64,000 bases of DNA from Butyribacter intestini (GTDB lineage Bacteria > Bacillota > Clostridia > Lachnospirales > Lachnospiraceae): positions 233,060 through 297,059 of the forward strand of contig LLKB01000005.1 of NCBI GenBank assembly GCA_001414325.1, written 5' to 3'. The first letter of the stretch is position 1; each line of letters opens with the position of its first letter. A model generated the notes under the pieces. It ran no database searches. It had not been told where the DNA came from and saw nothing but the letters and a program-made list of their open reading frames with translations. Shown here piece after piece: positions 44,559-53,977 of the stretch. Position numbers and translations under genes: made by a program.

Positions 44559-45578
44559 CTAAAACTGCTTAAGGAAACGCGTGTCATTTTCATATAAGAG
44601 TCTCATGTCATCAATCTCATACTTGAACAATGTGATTCTCTCAAGACCTACACCGAACGCAAATCCTGTGTATTCCTCAGGGTCGATTCCGCTCATCTCA
44701 AGTACATGAGGATGAACCATACCACATCCAAGAATTTCTACCCAGCCTGAACCCTTGCAGAAACGGCATCCTTTTCCGCCACACTTAAAACAGGTAACAT
44801 CCATCTCAGCACTAGGCTCCGTGAACTGGAAATGATGAGGACGGAACTTAACCTTTGTGTCCTCTCCGAAAAGTCTCTTTGCAAATTCCTGAAGCGTTCC
44901 TTTAAGGTCTGCAAATGTGATATTCTTGTCGATAACAAGACCCTCTATCTGATGGAATGTAGGAGAATGTGTGGCATCCACCTCATCTGAACGGAAAACT
45001 CTGCCCGGTGCTATCATTCTTATAGGAAGCTTTCCTTTTTCCATCTCATGTACCTGAACTGAAGATGTCTGCGAACGAAGAAGTATATCCTTTGTAATAT
45101 AGAATGTATCCTGTTCATCTTTTGCAGGGTGGTTGTCAGGGATATTGAGTGCCTCAAAATTATAGTAATCATACTCAACCTCCGGTCCCTCAACAACTTC
45201 ATAACCCATTCCAACAAATATATCTTCAACTTCTTCAAGTGTTATCGTATTTGGATGACTGTGTCCCATTGCGAGTTTTTTGCCCGGAAGTGTGACATCT
45301 ATCGTCTCACTCTTGAGTTTTTCATCTAAAATAGCTTTTTCAAATATCTCTCTTTTTTCATCTAATCTTTCTTCAATAGTCTTTCTTGCTTCATTTACAA
45401 GCTGACCTACCTTTGGTCTGTCCTCAGGAGCAACATCTTTCATCGCTTTTAATACTGATGTAAGCTCTCCTTTTTTTCCTAAAAACGATACTTTAATCTC
45501 ATTAAGTCTGTCAAGACGGTCTGATGAATCAATCTGTGCCATTGCTTCATCAAGAATTTTTTTAAGCTTGTCTTTCAT
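44559..45578 (-). CDS. pheS: Phenylalanyl-tRNA synthetase alpha subunit
   Basis: 339 residues from ATG 45578 (AAAGGA upstream; the open frame extends to 45671 without a site). An N-terminal coiled coil (~1-90) is followed by the class II catalytic core with GHSHPNTITLEEVEDIF, the motif 2 region MIAPGRVFRSDEVDATHSPTFHQ and motif 3 GFAFGVGLERITLF. A CFKCGGKGCRFCKGSG zinc-like Cys insertion is typical of bacterial PheS. The T-box leader lies directly upstream. Confidence 0.96.
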   Translation of the reverse strand: MKDKLKKILDEAMAQIDSSDRLDRLNEIKVSFLGKKGELTSVLKAMKDVAPEDRPKVGQLVNEARKTIEERLDEKREIFEKAILDEKLKSETIDVTLPGKKLAMGHSHPNTITLEEVEDIFVGMGYEVVEGPEVEYDYYNFEALNIPDNHPAKDEQDTFYITKDILLRSQTSSVQVHEMEKGKLPIRMIAPGRVFRSDEVDATHSPTFHQIEGLVIDKNITFADLKGTLQEFAKRLFGEDTKVKFRPHHFQFTEPSAEMDVTCFKCGGKGCRFCKGSGWVEILGCGMVHPHVLEMSGIDPEEYTGFAFGVGLERITLFKYEIDDMRLLYENDTRFLKQF

Positions 45579-45690
45579 TTCTTTTTTCCTTTCTTTATTT
45601 TCATATAAACACATAAATGTGCGAGCCTTACGGAACTTTTTTAAATTTTTTTTGATTACTGTTCCTCTCACAGAACATTTCTTTCATAAC

Positions 45691-46070
45691 AAAAAGACTT
45701 TCCGTAAAAACAATACGGAAAGTCTAATATTATATATAAAGGTACCTCCCGGACTGCACTACAGTCAGGGACGGCTCTTACTTATCTTAAGTACCGCGGT
45801 ACCACCCTGATTTTCATGTGATATATTACCATTTTCATGTCTGTGCATGAACAATGATAAAAATATATACATAAACTCTTAATTTGCGGATAACGGTCAC
45901 TAACCCCGTCACTGTCTACTAAAATATTACTTCTCTCACATATGGTGTAACAAGTAAAAATAAAATTCAACAGTGAAGCTCCTGTGGGAAATTCATCATA
46001 AACCGTAACATAAAGATGCTTTCAGCCGGGGACATCTTCTCTCTGGATGAATGATATATGACTACTTTAC
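45691..46070 (-). promoter_or_regulatory. T-box leader of pheST
   Basis: The conserved T-box AGGGTGGTACCGCGG lies at 45808-45794 on the minus strand. Stem I contains GGCTGAAAG, and the specifier region reads GAAT-TTC-C (TTC at 45990-45988), a Phe codon placed as in other T-boxes (GAA-N-codon). A perfect terminator stem (AGACTTTCCGTA with its complement) lies at 45725-45695, followed by TTTTT. Uncharged tRNA-Phe should favour the antiterminator and raise pheST expression. A TATAAT at 46104-46099 is a plausible -10; its -35 is weak. The whole murF-pheS gap is accounted for by this leader. Confidence 0.93.
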
Positions 46071-46151
46071 ACATTCACAGCTTTTAAACTTTAATAATAT
46101 TATATAAATATATTTACATTAAGCATAACAGCTTTAACTCAGACTATTCTA

Positions 46152-47540
46152 TCACATCTGTTTTAAAACTTCAACTATCTTTTCAAATTTCATTCCGTGT
46201 GATGCTTTTACAAGTATCGCATCATTTTCTTTTACTATGTTCTTTAATCGGTCAACGGCTTCATCCCTTGTGGCAAAATAATACAAACCCTCTGTTTTTC
46301 CTGCTGCCTTTGCACCGTCATAGTATTCTTTTGCGAGTTCTCCCGCACATACAATACAGTCAATACCTTTATCTGCGGCATACTCACCAACCTCATAGTG
46401 AAGTTTTCTCTCATCACTTCCGAGTTCAAACATATCACCGAGTATCGCAACTTTTCGCTCCTCTGCCTCTGCAAGCACATCAAGTCCCGCTTTTGTTGAT
46501 ACAGGATTTGCATTATAACAGTCATCCATTATCGTAAATCTGTCTGTCTCCACGATACTGCTATGACCTGATACCGGCTTAAATGCAGCCACTCCTGCCG
46601 CTATCTGCTTTTCATCAAGCCCCAGTTCAAGACCTATGGCAACTGCCGCAAGAGCATTTGATACCATGTGGTGTCCCGGAACATTTACACGAAGTCTCAT
46701 TTTACCTTTCGGTGTAACTGCCGTAAATACTGTTCCTGCAAGACCTTTTGATTCCACATTCTCTGCATATATGTCATTCTTTTTGTCAAATCCAAAGAAA
46801 ACAGGTTCTAAACCGTTTACCTCTTTAACAGTGGCAAGTTTATCATCATCACCGTTAAGAAATGCCTTTCCGCCCTCTTTGAGATAATTAAAAATCTCCG
46901 TCTTTGCCTTAAGCACTCCGTCCCTGTCACCCAGATTTTCAAGATGGCACTGACCTATATTTGTGATAACACACATATCAGGCTTTACAATCTTTCCAAG
47001 CCTTGACATTTCTCCAAAGTCACTTATACCCATCTCAACGATGGCAAGCTCATGTTCTTCCCTGAGTCTGAACAATGTAAGCGGCACGCCTACTTCGTTA
47101 TTAAAGTTACCCTGTGTCTTTAAAGTATTAAATTTCTCGGACATAACTGCCGCAAGCATCTCTTTTGTTGAAGTCTTCCCCACGCTTCCCGTGATGCCAA
47201 CTATCTTTGTGTTCATTACCTCACGGTAATACTCCGCTATATCTTTCAATGCCTGAAAACATGACTTAACTACTATATATCCGTTTTTTTCTGAAATGTT
47301 TATACTGTTTTTATCAGGTTCATCCTCAGACAGACAAACAATGGCACCGTCCTCATATGCCCCGTTTATAAATTTATTGCCGTCAACTCTCTCACCTTTT
47401 ATTGCAACAAACATACAATCATTTTCAACTTTTCTGCTGTCAGTAGTAATCGAAGATATTTCTATATTTTCTATGCTCTTATCTGCATAAAGTTTTCCAT
47501 TACAGATTTCGGATATTTTTTTTAATGTAAGATTTTTCAT
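46152..47540 (-). CDS. murF: UDP-MurNAc-tripeptide--D-Ala-D-Ala ligase
   Basis: 462 residues with the three Mur-ligase domains. The first is short and substrate-binding, the central ATPase has P-loop GITGSVGKTSTKEM and IVEMGISDFGEM, and the third starts near VSGHSSIVE with MDDCYNANPVS. It adds the D-Ala-D-Ala dipeptide made by Ddl to the peptidoglycan precursor. It follows ddl by 69 bp, so product and user are coexpressed. GGGAG lies 11 nt before the ATG. Confidence 0.95.
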   Translation of the reverse strand: MKNLTLKKISEICNGKLYADKSIENIEISSITTDSRKVENDCMFVAIKGERVDGNKFINGAYEDGAIVCLSEDEPDKNSINISEKNGYIVVKSCFQALKDIAEYYREVMNTKIVGITGSVGKTSTKEMLAAVMSEKFNTLKTQGNFNNEVGVPLTLFRLREEHELAIVEMGISDFGEMSRLGKIVKPDMCVITNIGQCHLENLGDRDGVLKAKTEIFNYLKEGGKAFLNGDDDKLATVKEVNGLEPVFFGFDKKNDIYAENVESKGLAGTVFTAVTPKGKMRLRVNVPGHHMVSNALAAVAIGLELGLDEKQIAAGVAAFKPVSGHSSIVETDRFTIMDDCYNANPVSTKAGLDVLAEAEERKVAILGDMFELGSDERKLHYEVGEYAADKGIDCIVCAGELAKEYYDGAKAAGKTEGLYYFATRDEAVDRLKNIVKENDAILVKASHGMKFEKIVEVLKQM

Positions 47541-47609
47541 TATAACTAAAACTCCCTTCTAAAGTTTTTATGCCGGCAGAAAACTCTACCGGCAGTTTTT
47601 TTCACTCTA

Positions 47610-48725
47610 TTATAATGACTTCAAATCGTCTTTTCCATAATGACTGTTCGTACCTGGTGCCGGAAGTTCTTCTGTCTCACCATTATATGTGGCAAGTGCC
47701 TGTGCGATAACCTGCTCACACAAAACTCCATACTCTATTCCAAGAACTTTTGCTTCCTGTGGTAAAAGACTTGTCGCTGTCATTCCCGGAAGTGTATTTG
47801 CCTCAAGACAATACATATTGTCATCTGCATCAAGAAGAAAATCTATTCTCGCATAAGAACCAAGCTTAAGTTCTCTATACACATCAATGGCATATGTCTG
47901 CATTTTGTCCGTTATCTCATCTGAGAGCGGAGCAGGACAAACATCCTCTGCCATTCCCGGCTGGTATTTTGTCTCATAGTCATAAACACCTGACTTTGGA
48001 ATTATCTCAATAATAGGAAGACTCTTTCCTCCAATAACACCAACTGAAAACTCTCTTCCCTTTATGTATTCCTCGACTACTACCTCATCTTCATATTTAA
48101 ATGCAAGTTCCAATGCCTTATTATATTCTTCCTCATTTTTTGCAATGCTCATGCCGACACTTGAACCTCCGCAGCATGGCTTTACAATACAAGGATAACC
48201 AATCTCATCAGGAAGTTTTGTCACATGAGATTTTTTCATACTGAAACCGTTTGGTGTTGGGATGCCACTCTGTAAAAATACTTTCTTTGCCATTCCTTTA
48301 TCCATAGCAAGTGCACTTCCAAGATAGTCAGAACCGGTATATCTTATTCCAAGAATATCAAATGCAGCCTGAACCTTTCCGTTCTCGCCATCTGCACCGT
48401 GAAGCCCCATATAGACAATATCAGCCTGGCGGCATATCTCGATAACATTAGGTCCAAACAGTCCCTTTTCGTCACCATCTCTCAGCTTTTTAACTGACTC
48501 AATATCAGGGTCTACCGCCTGTATATCATTAACATGGTCATCCATCTCATCTGACTTTTCAAAAATATTGCTTACATCATCGCCTCTTTTTTTATATCCG
48601 AGAAACACATCAAGAAGGATTGCCTGATGACCTCTCTGCCTCAAAGCCTTTAAGATACCCGCTCCCGAAATCAGGGAAACATCTCTCTCGGTACTAATAC
48701 CACCTGCTAAAACAACTATTTTCAT
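47610..48725 (-). CDS. ddl: D-alanine--D-alanine ligase
   Basis: 371 residues from ATG 48725 (GGAGG 7 nt upstream; the in-frame ATG at 48746 has none). ATP-grasp fold: GGISTERDVSLISG, MGLHGADGENGKVQAAF, YTGSDYLGSALAMDK, KPCCGGSSVGMS and the C-terminal LEANTLPGMTATSLLP. A ~40-residue insertion (KKRGDDVSNIFEKSDEMDDH) near residue 50 makes it longer than E. coli DdlB. Its promoter and a palindromic operator-like site lie just upstream. Confidence 0.94.
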   Translation of the reverse strand: MKIVVLAGGISTERDVSLISGAGILKALRQRGHQAILLDVFLGYKKRGDDVSNIFEKSDEMDDHVNDIQAVDPDIESVKKLRDGDEKGLFGPNVIEICRQADIVYMGLHGADGENGKVQAAFDILGIRYTGSDYLGSALAMDKGMAKKVFLQSGIPTPNGFSMKKSHVTKLPDEIGYPCIVKPCCGGSSVGMSIAKNEEEYNKALELAFKYEDEVVVEEYIKGREFSVGVIGGKSLPIIEIIPKSGVYDYETKYQPGMAEDVCPAPLSDEITDKMQTYAIDVYRELKLGSYARIDFLLDADDNMYCLEANTLPGMTATSLLPQEAKVLGIEYGVLCEQVIAQALATYNGETEELPAPGTNSHYGKDDLKSL

Positions 48726-48763
48726 TTTAATCCTCCAACTTTTCATAAAATATATAATAGTAA

Positions 48764-48792
48764 TGTATATGTAAATTTATGTCATAGTGCAA
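48764..48792 (-). promoter_or_regulatory. Promoter of ddl-murF
   Basis: On the minus strand TTGCAC (48792-48787) and TATACA (48769-48764) are spaced by 17 bp, about 40 bp before the ddl ATG. Confidence 0.55.
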
Positions 48793-48794
48793 AC

Positions 48795-48833
48795 AGATTG
48801 TAACATGATATCATGTTACAATCGTTACAATCT
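48795..48833. promoter_or_regulatory. Perfect 28-bp palindrome with a third half-site upstream of ddl
   Basis: GATTGTAACATGAT at 48796-48809 is followed directly by its exact reverse complement (48810-48823). Then comes a further GTTACAATCT at 48824-48833, so the half-site GTTACAATC occurs three times in 39 bp. It abuts the -35 of the ddl promoter. An operator for a dimeric regulator is the simplest reading; no T run supports a terminator. Confidence 0.65.
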
Positions 48834-48871
48834 GCCGTACATCACAATACATTTTATGATATAGTGTACCA

Positions 48872-50584
48872 CTATTTCGTTGGTCTTGCAATCATTACTA
48901 CAGATCTGTTTTTATAGGCATAATGAATAACCTTATTATGCGAACTGCTTGCCGAAACACTCTTTCCATTTCCAACATACATCTCAACATGGCTTATATT
49001 CTTATATCTTCCGTTTCTCTGGTATGAATAGAATATTATGTCTCCCGGCAATAATTTTGATGATGATACTCCTGTTCTATATATAACTTTATTGTTTTTC
49101 TGACACCAGTATCCCATACTTGCCGCCGTAGGTGCCCACGATGAATTTACCCCAAAGTTTACACCATATCTCTTATATGTTCTCCATACAATAGAACTGC
49201 AGTCATAGTAATGTGCTGACATTCTTCTTGCCTGACTGTATCTTGTCTTTGTCTTTGAAATCGCAATTTCTTTTTTAGCTGCATTATATGCTTTTGCAGA
49301 TGCTATCTCCACATTTGCTGTTATATTTTTTCCATCTACATTGGCAACTACTTTAACATGACCTGTTTTTTTAGCTTTAATGACACCTGTTGCAGTCACT
49401 GCCGCCATAGACGCATTTTTACTTGTAAAACTCATGCTGCTGCCGTCTACCGTACCATTTACGGCAATCTTTCTGCTGCCGCCTTTATAAGTTATCAGAT
49501 TTGTATATTTCAAAGATGGATTTGTCACCTTAACATTACAGCTTATCTCTTTTCCGTCAACCGAAAAAGTTATCTTATCGCTTCCTTTTTTTGTCGCAAA
49601 AATCTTTCCATCATCTGTAAATGATACTTTTTTAGAAGATGATTTTTTCCATTTTACTGCACTGTTCGCACAAGTTCCGTTAAGTGCCAGCGCCTTTTTT
49701 CCACCTACTGCGACTACCATTTTACTTTTAGCCATAATAGGATTTGTAACCGTAACCGGAACTTCCACTTTTTCTACATCTCCGTTTTTAGCTGTTATGA
49801 CGGCACTTACATTTGTATTGCCTATTCCTTCTGCCTCAAGCTGTCCATCCGTAACCTTCACTACATTTTCATCATCCGAAAGCCACTTTACAGGTACATC
49901 ATTCGATAAACTCGTATAGTCATTTATCTCCGGTGTATATGGTTCTGTTCCTACAGCTCTTACAACTACATCCTCAACTGAACTCGGTGTATTTACAGAT
50001 ATATCTGCAACTGCTATCTTTTCACCTTTTCTTCCTTTAGCATAAATAGTAGAACTCTTAAATCCCTGTACCGTCACATCACCTGTATCATTTACAGATA
50101 CGCTGTCTTTATCTGAGATAAATGTATAATTATCCTTGTCATAGATTGATGCAGCCTCTATTGATGAGGTATTTCCGTAACTTACATTCAGTTTTTCAGG
50201 CTCCATTATATTAACCGTAAACGGAACAATAGAAAGATTATTTTTGTATGAAAACTTTATATCAACGATAACAGTTCCGGGCTTCTTCGTTGTGAGATTT
50301 CCGTCACTGTCTAATGCTGCACATTCCTCATCTCTATTGGCAATGTTAAACTGATATGAAAGTAACTGTTTATCTTCTTTCCTGCTATAGTTTTCTCCAT
50401 AATTGTCAAGTATATATGTATCGTCAACAAAATCCCTCAGATTTACTATCGTCCCCGCATACACGCTTGTCTCGCTGCTCTTTAAAAGATTTCCAAATGC
50501 CGATGCATCCTTATAGAAAAAACACATCATTATTCCAACCAAAAACATACCTAACAGTACCTTACCATATCTTCTGTTACTCAA
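48872..50584 (-). CDS. Secreted NlpC/P60-type cell-wall hydrolase with Ig-like (BIG2) repeats
   Basis: About 570 residues. An N-terminal hydrophobic signal or anchor (YGKVLLGMFLVGIMMCFFY) is followed by ~400 residues of beta repeats of the bacterial Ig-like group 2 type (TVTNPIMAKSKMVVAVGGKK, KVTNPSLKYTNLITYKGGSR, GVIKAKKTGHVKVVANVDGK). The C-terminal NlpC/P60 domain has the Cys nucleophile in YYDCSSIVWRTYKRYG and the His in ISHVEMYVG. The start is TTG 50584, because GGAGGG sits 6 nt upstream; an in-frame ATG at 50611 has that site inside its coding part. It would cut peptidoglycan stem peptides outside the cell. Confidence 0.88.
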   Translation of the reverse strand: MSNRRYGKVLLGMFLVGIMMCFFYKDASAFGNLLKSSETSVYAGTIVNLRDFVDDTYILDNYGENYSRKEDKQLLSYQFNIANRDEECAALDSDGNLTTKKPGTVIVDIKFSYKNNLSIVPFTVNIMEPEKLNVSYGNTSSIEAASIYDKDNYTFISDKDSVSVNDTGDVTVQGFKSSTIYAKGRKGEKIAVADISVNTPSSVEDVVVRAVGTEPYTPEINDYTSLSNDVPVKWLSDDENVVKVTDGQLEAEGIGNTNVSAVITAKNGDVEKVEVPVTVTNPIMAKSKMVVAVGGKKALALNGTCANSAVKWKKSSSKKVSFTDDGKIFATKKGSDKITFSVDGKEISCNVKVTNPSLKYTNLITYKGGSRKIAVNGTVDGSSMSFTSKNASMAAVTATGVIKAKKTGHVKVVANVDGKNITANVEIASAKAYNAAKKEIAISKTKTRYSQARRMSAHYYDCSSIVWRTYKRYGVNFGVNSSWAPTAASMGYWCQKNNKVIYRTGVSSSKLLPGDIIFYSYQRNGRYKNISHVEMYVGNGKSVSASSSHNKVIHYAYKNRSVVMIARPTK

Positions 50585-50640
50585 AATTTTCCCTCCTGAC
50601 TCATTGTTCATTCATGCTGCATAATACCATTATTCTATGG

Positions 50641-51258
50641 TTATTTATGCTGCTGTTTTTCTTCGGCATTAAAACCTTCATAAACCATATCAATGTATTC
50701 CATTATCTCATCTCTCCCGCTTTTGGTCAATGATGAAAATGGAATGACCGGAGTTCCATCGACAACATTAAGTGTCTGTTTTATCTCTTTTATAAGTTTT
50801 GCCTTCTGTGACCTTTTGACCTTATCTTCCTTTGTGGCAATGATAATAGGATTAAAGCCATACTCTATGCACCAGTCATACATCTGTATGTCATTGGCAT
50901 TTGGCTTATGTCTTATATCAACCAAAAGAAATACAAGTCTCAACACTTTTGAATTTTCAAGATAATTGTCTATCATCTTTCCCCATTTTGCCACTGTATC
51001 TTTTGACACTTTAGCAAAACCATAACCCGGCAGATCCACAAAATACAAAGTTTCATTGATATTGTAAAAATTTATCGTCTGTGTTTTTCCGGGCTGCGAT
51101 GATGTCCTCGCATATGCCTTTCTGTTCATCAAAGCATTTATAAGCGAACTTTTTCCGACATTTGACCTGCCGGCAAATGCTATCTCTACCTTGTCATTTT
51201 CAGGCAGCACACTTGTTATACCACATACAGTCTCTAAATTAACACTCTTTATCTTCAT
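50641..51258 (-). CDS. engB: Ribosome-biogenesis GTPase EngB (YsxC/YihA)
   Basis: 205 residues. G1 GRSNVGKSSLINAL, G3 DLPGYG and G4 TKEDK; the family's SQPGKTQTINFY stretch (G2) is present. YsxC is needed for assembly of the large ribosomal subunit. Start ATG 51258 (AAGGAG 5 nt upstream) lies 8 bp after the lon stop; lon-engB order is common in Firmicutes. Confidence 0.95.
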   Translation of the reverse strand: MKIKSVNLETVCGITSVLPENDKVEIAFAGRSNVGKSSLINALMNRKAYARTSSQPGKTQTINFYNINETLYFVDLPGYGFAKVSKDTVAKWGKMIDNYLENSKVLRLVFLLVDIRHKPNANDIQMYDWCIEYGFNPIIIATKEDKVKRSQKAKLIKEIKQTLNVVDGTPVIPFSSLTKSGRDEIMEYIDMVYEGFNAEEKQQHK

Positions 51259-51266
51259 ATTACTCC

Positions 51267-53630
51267 TTAACTTTCTAATACAAGTTTCCAAACTTCAGGT
51301 GCATTTGTGACAAATCTTATGTCAATATTATCAGTAACCTCACCGTCAAATTCCTCAACATCTTTCCTGTTCTTCTCAGGTACAATTACCATTTTCACCC
51401 CAGCCGCTTTAGCTGCAAGTATCTTTTCCTTAAGACCGCCTATAGGAAGAACTCTGCCACGAAGTGTAAGTTCTCCGGTCATCGCCGCATCCGCACGCAC
51501 TTTTTTACCTGTGCACGCCGAATATATCGCCGTAGCCATAGTGATACCAGCCGAAGGACCATCCTTTGGAACAGCCCCCTCCGGAACATGAAGATGTATG
51601 TCATGTTTTCCAAAGAAATCATCTTCGAGTATATCTGCCACCTGTGATTTTACATATGACAGTGCTATCTTTGCCGACTCCTGCATGACATCTCCGAGTT
51701 TTCCGGTAAGCTGCAAAGCTCCCTTTCCATGCATAATGTTTACTTCTATCTCAAGAGTGTCACCTCCGACAGAAGTCCATGCAAGACCTCTTACTATACC
51801 TACCTGTGAACTGTCTGAAACAAGATCAAGAGTATATTTATAATTTCCAAGAAATTTTTTGATATTTCTGTTAGAAATCCTTACTTTTGCCGTCTGGTCT
51901 TTTGCCGCCTCCACAGCAGCTTTCCTGCATAGAGTACCTATCTTTCTCTCAAGACCTCTCACTCCGGCTTCCCTTGTATAATTTTCTATGATGGTATAAA
52001 TGCCTTTGTCAGATATATTAAACTGTTCTTTTGTCAAACCGTTGGCAATTCTTTGTTTATCCACAAGATAATTTTTGGCAATGTGAAATTTTTCATTTTC
52101 CGTATATCCCGACAACTCTATTATTTCCATACGATCAAGAAGTGGTCTTGGTATTGTATCAAGCGAATTTGCGGTGCATATAAACATTGCCTGTGAGAGA
52201 TCTACCGGAAGTTCAACATAATGATCCGAAAAATGCCTGTTCTGCTCAGGGTCTAAAACTTCGAGAAGTGCCGATGATGGATCACCTTTATAGTCAGCAC
52301 CCATCTTATCAATCTCATCAAACAATATCAATGGATTTTTTACTTTTGCACTTCTTATACCTGCGATTATCCTGCCCGGCATCGCACCTACATAAGTCCG
52401 TCTGTGTCCCCTTATCTCAGCTTCATCTCTGACTCCTCCAAGACATATTCTTATATATTTGCGGTTCATTGCCCTCGCAATAGATTTGGCAATGGAAGTT
52501 TTTCCTGTTCCAGGTGGTCCTACAAGACAGATTATCGGACTGTAACCATCTTTCTTTATTGCTTTTACGGCAAGGCACTCTATAACCTTTTCTTTCACAT
52601 CTTTAAGTCCGTAGTGATCCTCATTTAATACTTTTTCTGCATTTACTATATCAGTATTGTCCTCACTCATCTTCTTCCACGGTATAGAAAGAAGTGTCTC
52701 TATATATCCTCTGATAACTGCACTTTCAGAAGAATTCGAGTTAGTAAGCTTAAATCTCTTTATCTCTTCAGCAATCTTCTTTTTGACTTTCTTAGAAGCT
52801 TTTAACTTACTTAACTTCTCGCCGTATCTGTCTGCATCCGTCTCTGAATCATCATCTCCAAGTTCTTTATGTATCGCCTTTATCTGTTCGTGAAGATAAT
52901 ATTCTTTCTGGTTTTCCTCGACCTGTGACTTTACTCTTTTTGCGACATCATCCTGTATGCGAAGTATCCCTATCTCTCTGCTTAAGATAACTGATATATC
53001 TTCATGTCTCTGATAAATATCCGTTTCCGCAAGGATTTTCTGTTTAAACTGATAATTTACCTGCATACCTGTCGCAATCTGATTTATAAGACTGTCAAGA
53101 TCAGTGCAGTCCATTATCTCATCAACAACATTTTTATTTATCCTGCCACGCTCGTTTACATATACAGAAAACAAATCTTTAAGACCTCTTATAAGTGCGA
53201 TCGTCTCTATACCATAACTTATCTGTCTGCTCTCCTCTACTTTTTCAAGGTCTGCCTTGTAATATCCGTCTTCAAGCACAAGGCTGCCAAGTTTCATCTT
53301 CTCCTGTCCAACAATTATGACTCTAACTACATTTCCGGGCATTGTCACAAGCTGTTTAACCTGTGCCAGTGTTCCAATTTCAAATAGATCATTCTGCTTA
53401 GGATGCTCTACCTTTGGGTCTTTCTGTGCAATCGCAAAAATATACTGTTTGCCATGCATAGCTTCATTTACAGCTTTTACCGTAGCTTCCCTGCCAACTT
53501 CAAAATACACTGTCGTTCCGGGAAATACCACAACATCCCTCAGAGCCACGACAGGCACATTCTTATATTCATTTATATTTCCAATATTATTATTTGAATA
53601 AATTTCATTGTTATCTATGTTTTGTTCCAC
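51267..53630 (-). CDS. lon: ATP-dependent protease Lon (LonA)
   Basis: 787 residues from GTG 53630, chosen because GGAGG lies 7 nt upstream; the frame is open to 53657 without a site. An N-terminal substrate-binding domain (VVALRDVVVFPGTTVYFEVG) is followed by a coiled coil, an AAA domain with Walker A GPPGTGKTSIAK and LFDEIDKMG, and a protease domain with the Ser in PKDGPSAGITMA and the Lys in GGLKEKILAAKAAG. It degrades misfolded and regulatory proteins in the cytoplasm. It has its own promoter overlapping the clpX terminator. Confidence 0.96.
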   Translation of the reverse strand: MEQNIDNNEIYSNNNIGNINEYKNVPVVALRDVVVFPGTTVYFEVGREATVKAVNEAMHGKQYIFAIAQKDPKVEHPKQNDLFEIGTLAQVKQLVTMPGNVVRVIIVGQEKMKLGSLVLEDGYYKADLEKVEESRQISYGIETIALIRGLKDLFSVYVNERGRINKNVVDEIMDCTDLDSLINQIATGMQVNYQFKQKILAETDIYQRHEDISVILSREIGILRIQDDVAKRVKSQVEENQKEYYLHEQIKAIHKELGDDDSETDADRYGEKLSKLKASKKVKKKIAEEIKRFKLTNSNSSESAVIRGYIETLLSIPWKKMSEDNTDIVNAEKVLNEDHYGLKDVKEKVIECLAVKAIKKDGYSPIICLVGPPGTGKTSIAKSIARAMNRKYIRICLGGVRDEAEIRGHRRTYVGAMPGRIIAGIRSAKVKNPLILFDEIDKMGADYKGDPSSALLEVLDPEQNRHFSDHYVELPVDLSQAMFICTANSLDTIPRPLLDRMEIIELSGYTENEKFHIAKNYLVDKQRIANGLTKEQFNISDKGIYTIIENYTREAGVRGLERKIGTLCRKAAVEAAKDQTAKVRISNRNIKKFLGNYKYTLDLVSDSSQVGIVRGLAWTSVGGDTLEIEVNIMHGKGALQLTGKLGDVMQESAKIALSYVKSQVADILEDDFFGKHDIHLHVPEGAVPKDGPSAGITMATAIYSACTGKKVRADAAMTGELTLRGRVLPIGGLKEKILAAKAAGVKMVIVPEKNRKDVEEFDGEVTDNIDIRFVTNAPEVWKLVLES

Positions 53631-53666
53631 GTTAATTCCTCCATCCTGCAAACACACTTATCATAC

Positions 53667-53695
53667 ATTATATAATATAAAAGAGGGATTAACAA
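53667..53695 (-). promoter_or_regulatory. Promoter of lon
   Basis: On the minus strand TTGTTA (53695-53690), 17 bp, then TATAAT (53672-53667). The -35 lies in the loop and arm of the terminator hairpin at 53682-53706. I see no CtsR or CIRCE-type operator. Confidence 0.65.
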
Positions 53696-53706
53696 GTAAT
53701 CCCTCT
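53682..53706 (-). terminator. Terminator of the tig-clpP-clpX side, overlapping the lon promoter
   Basis: AGAGGGATT pairs perfectly with AATCCCTCT around 7 nt; on the minus strand TTTATATT follows. Confidence 0.75.
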
Positions 53707-53725
53707 GAATTTTAATTTTTCATTT

Positions 53726-53908
53726 GAAACAGTTCAGCCATAAAAATATAATCGGTAATATCTGAGCTTGCTCATTGTATTGCTGATTATATTTTTATGG
53801 TAGAATAGCCTTTCATTTATTATATGAAGTAAACATAAGCTGCATAGCAGCGACTGACAGTTTGCTGGCAGGTTTACTAATGTAATAAATGGAAGGCTGA
53901 ACTGTTAC
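53726..53908. mobile_element. Family B MITE-like element, copy B3 (183 bp) with likely target duplication
   Basis: The ends are GAAACAGTTCAGCC and GGCTGAACTGTTAC (one change at the left end). Flanks are TTTCATTT (53718-53725) and TTTCATTG (53909-53916), 7 of 8 identical. The internal hairpin CCATAAAAATATAATC ... GATTATATTTTTATGG shows paired changes relative to B1. A stray CTGAACTGTTGC at 53939 may be a remnant end of another copy. It sits in the 3' region of clpX. Confidence 0.8.
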
Positions 53909-53977
53909 TTTCATTGGTAACAGGTGAAAAATAAATCACTGAACTGTTGCGTTATTTATCTCAGATTTTCACAAAAT

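Noticed and set aside
53939-53952. Fourth copy of the family B element
   Set aside because: Only a CTGAACTGTTGC remnant of one end is visible, too short to call a copy.
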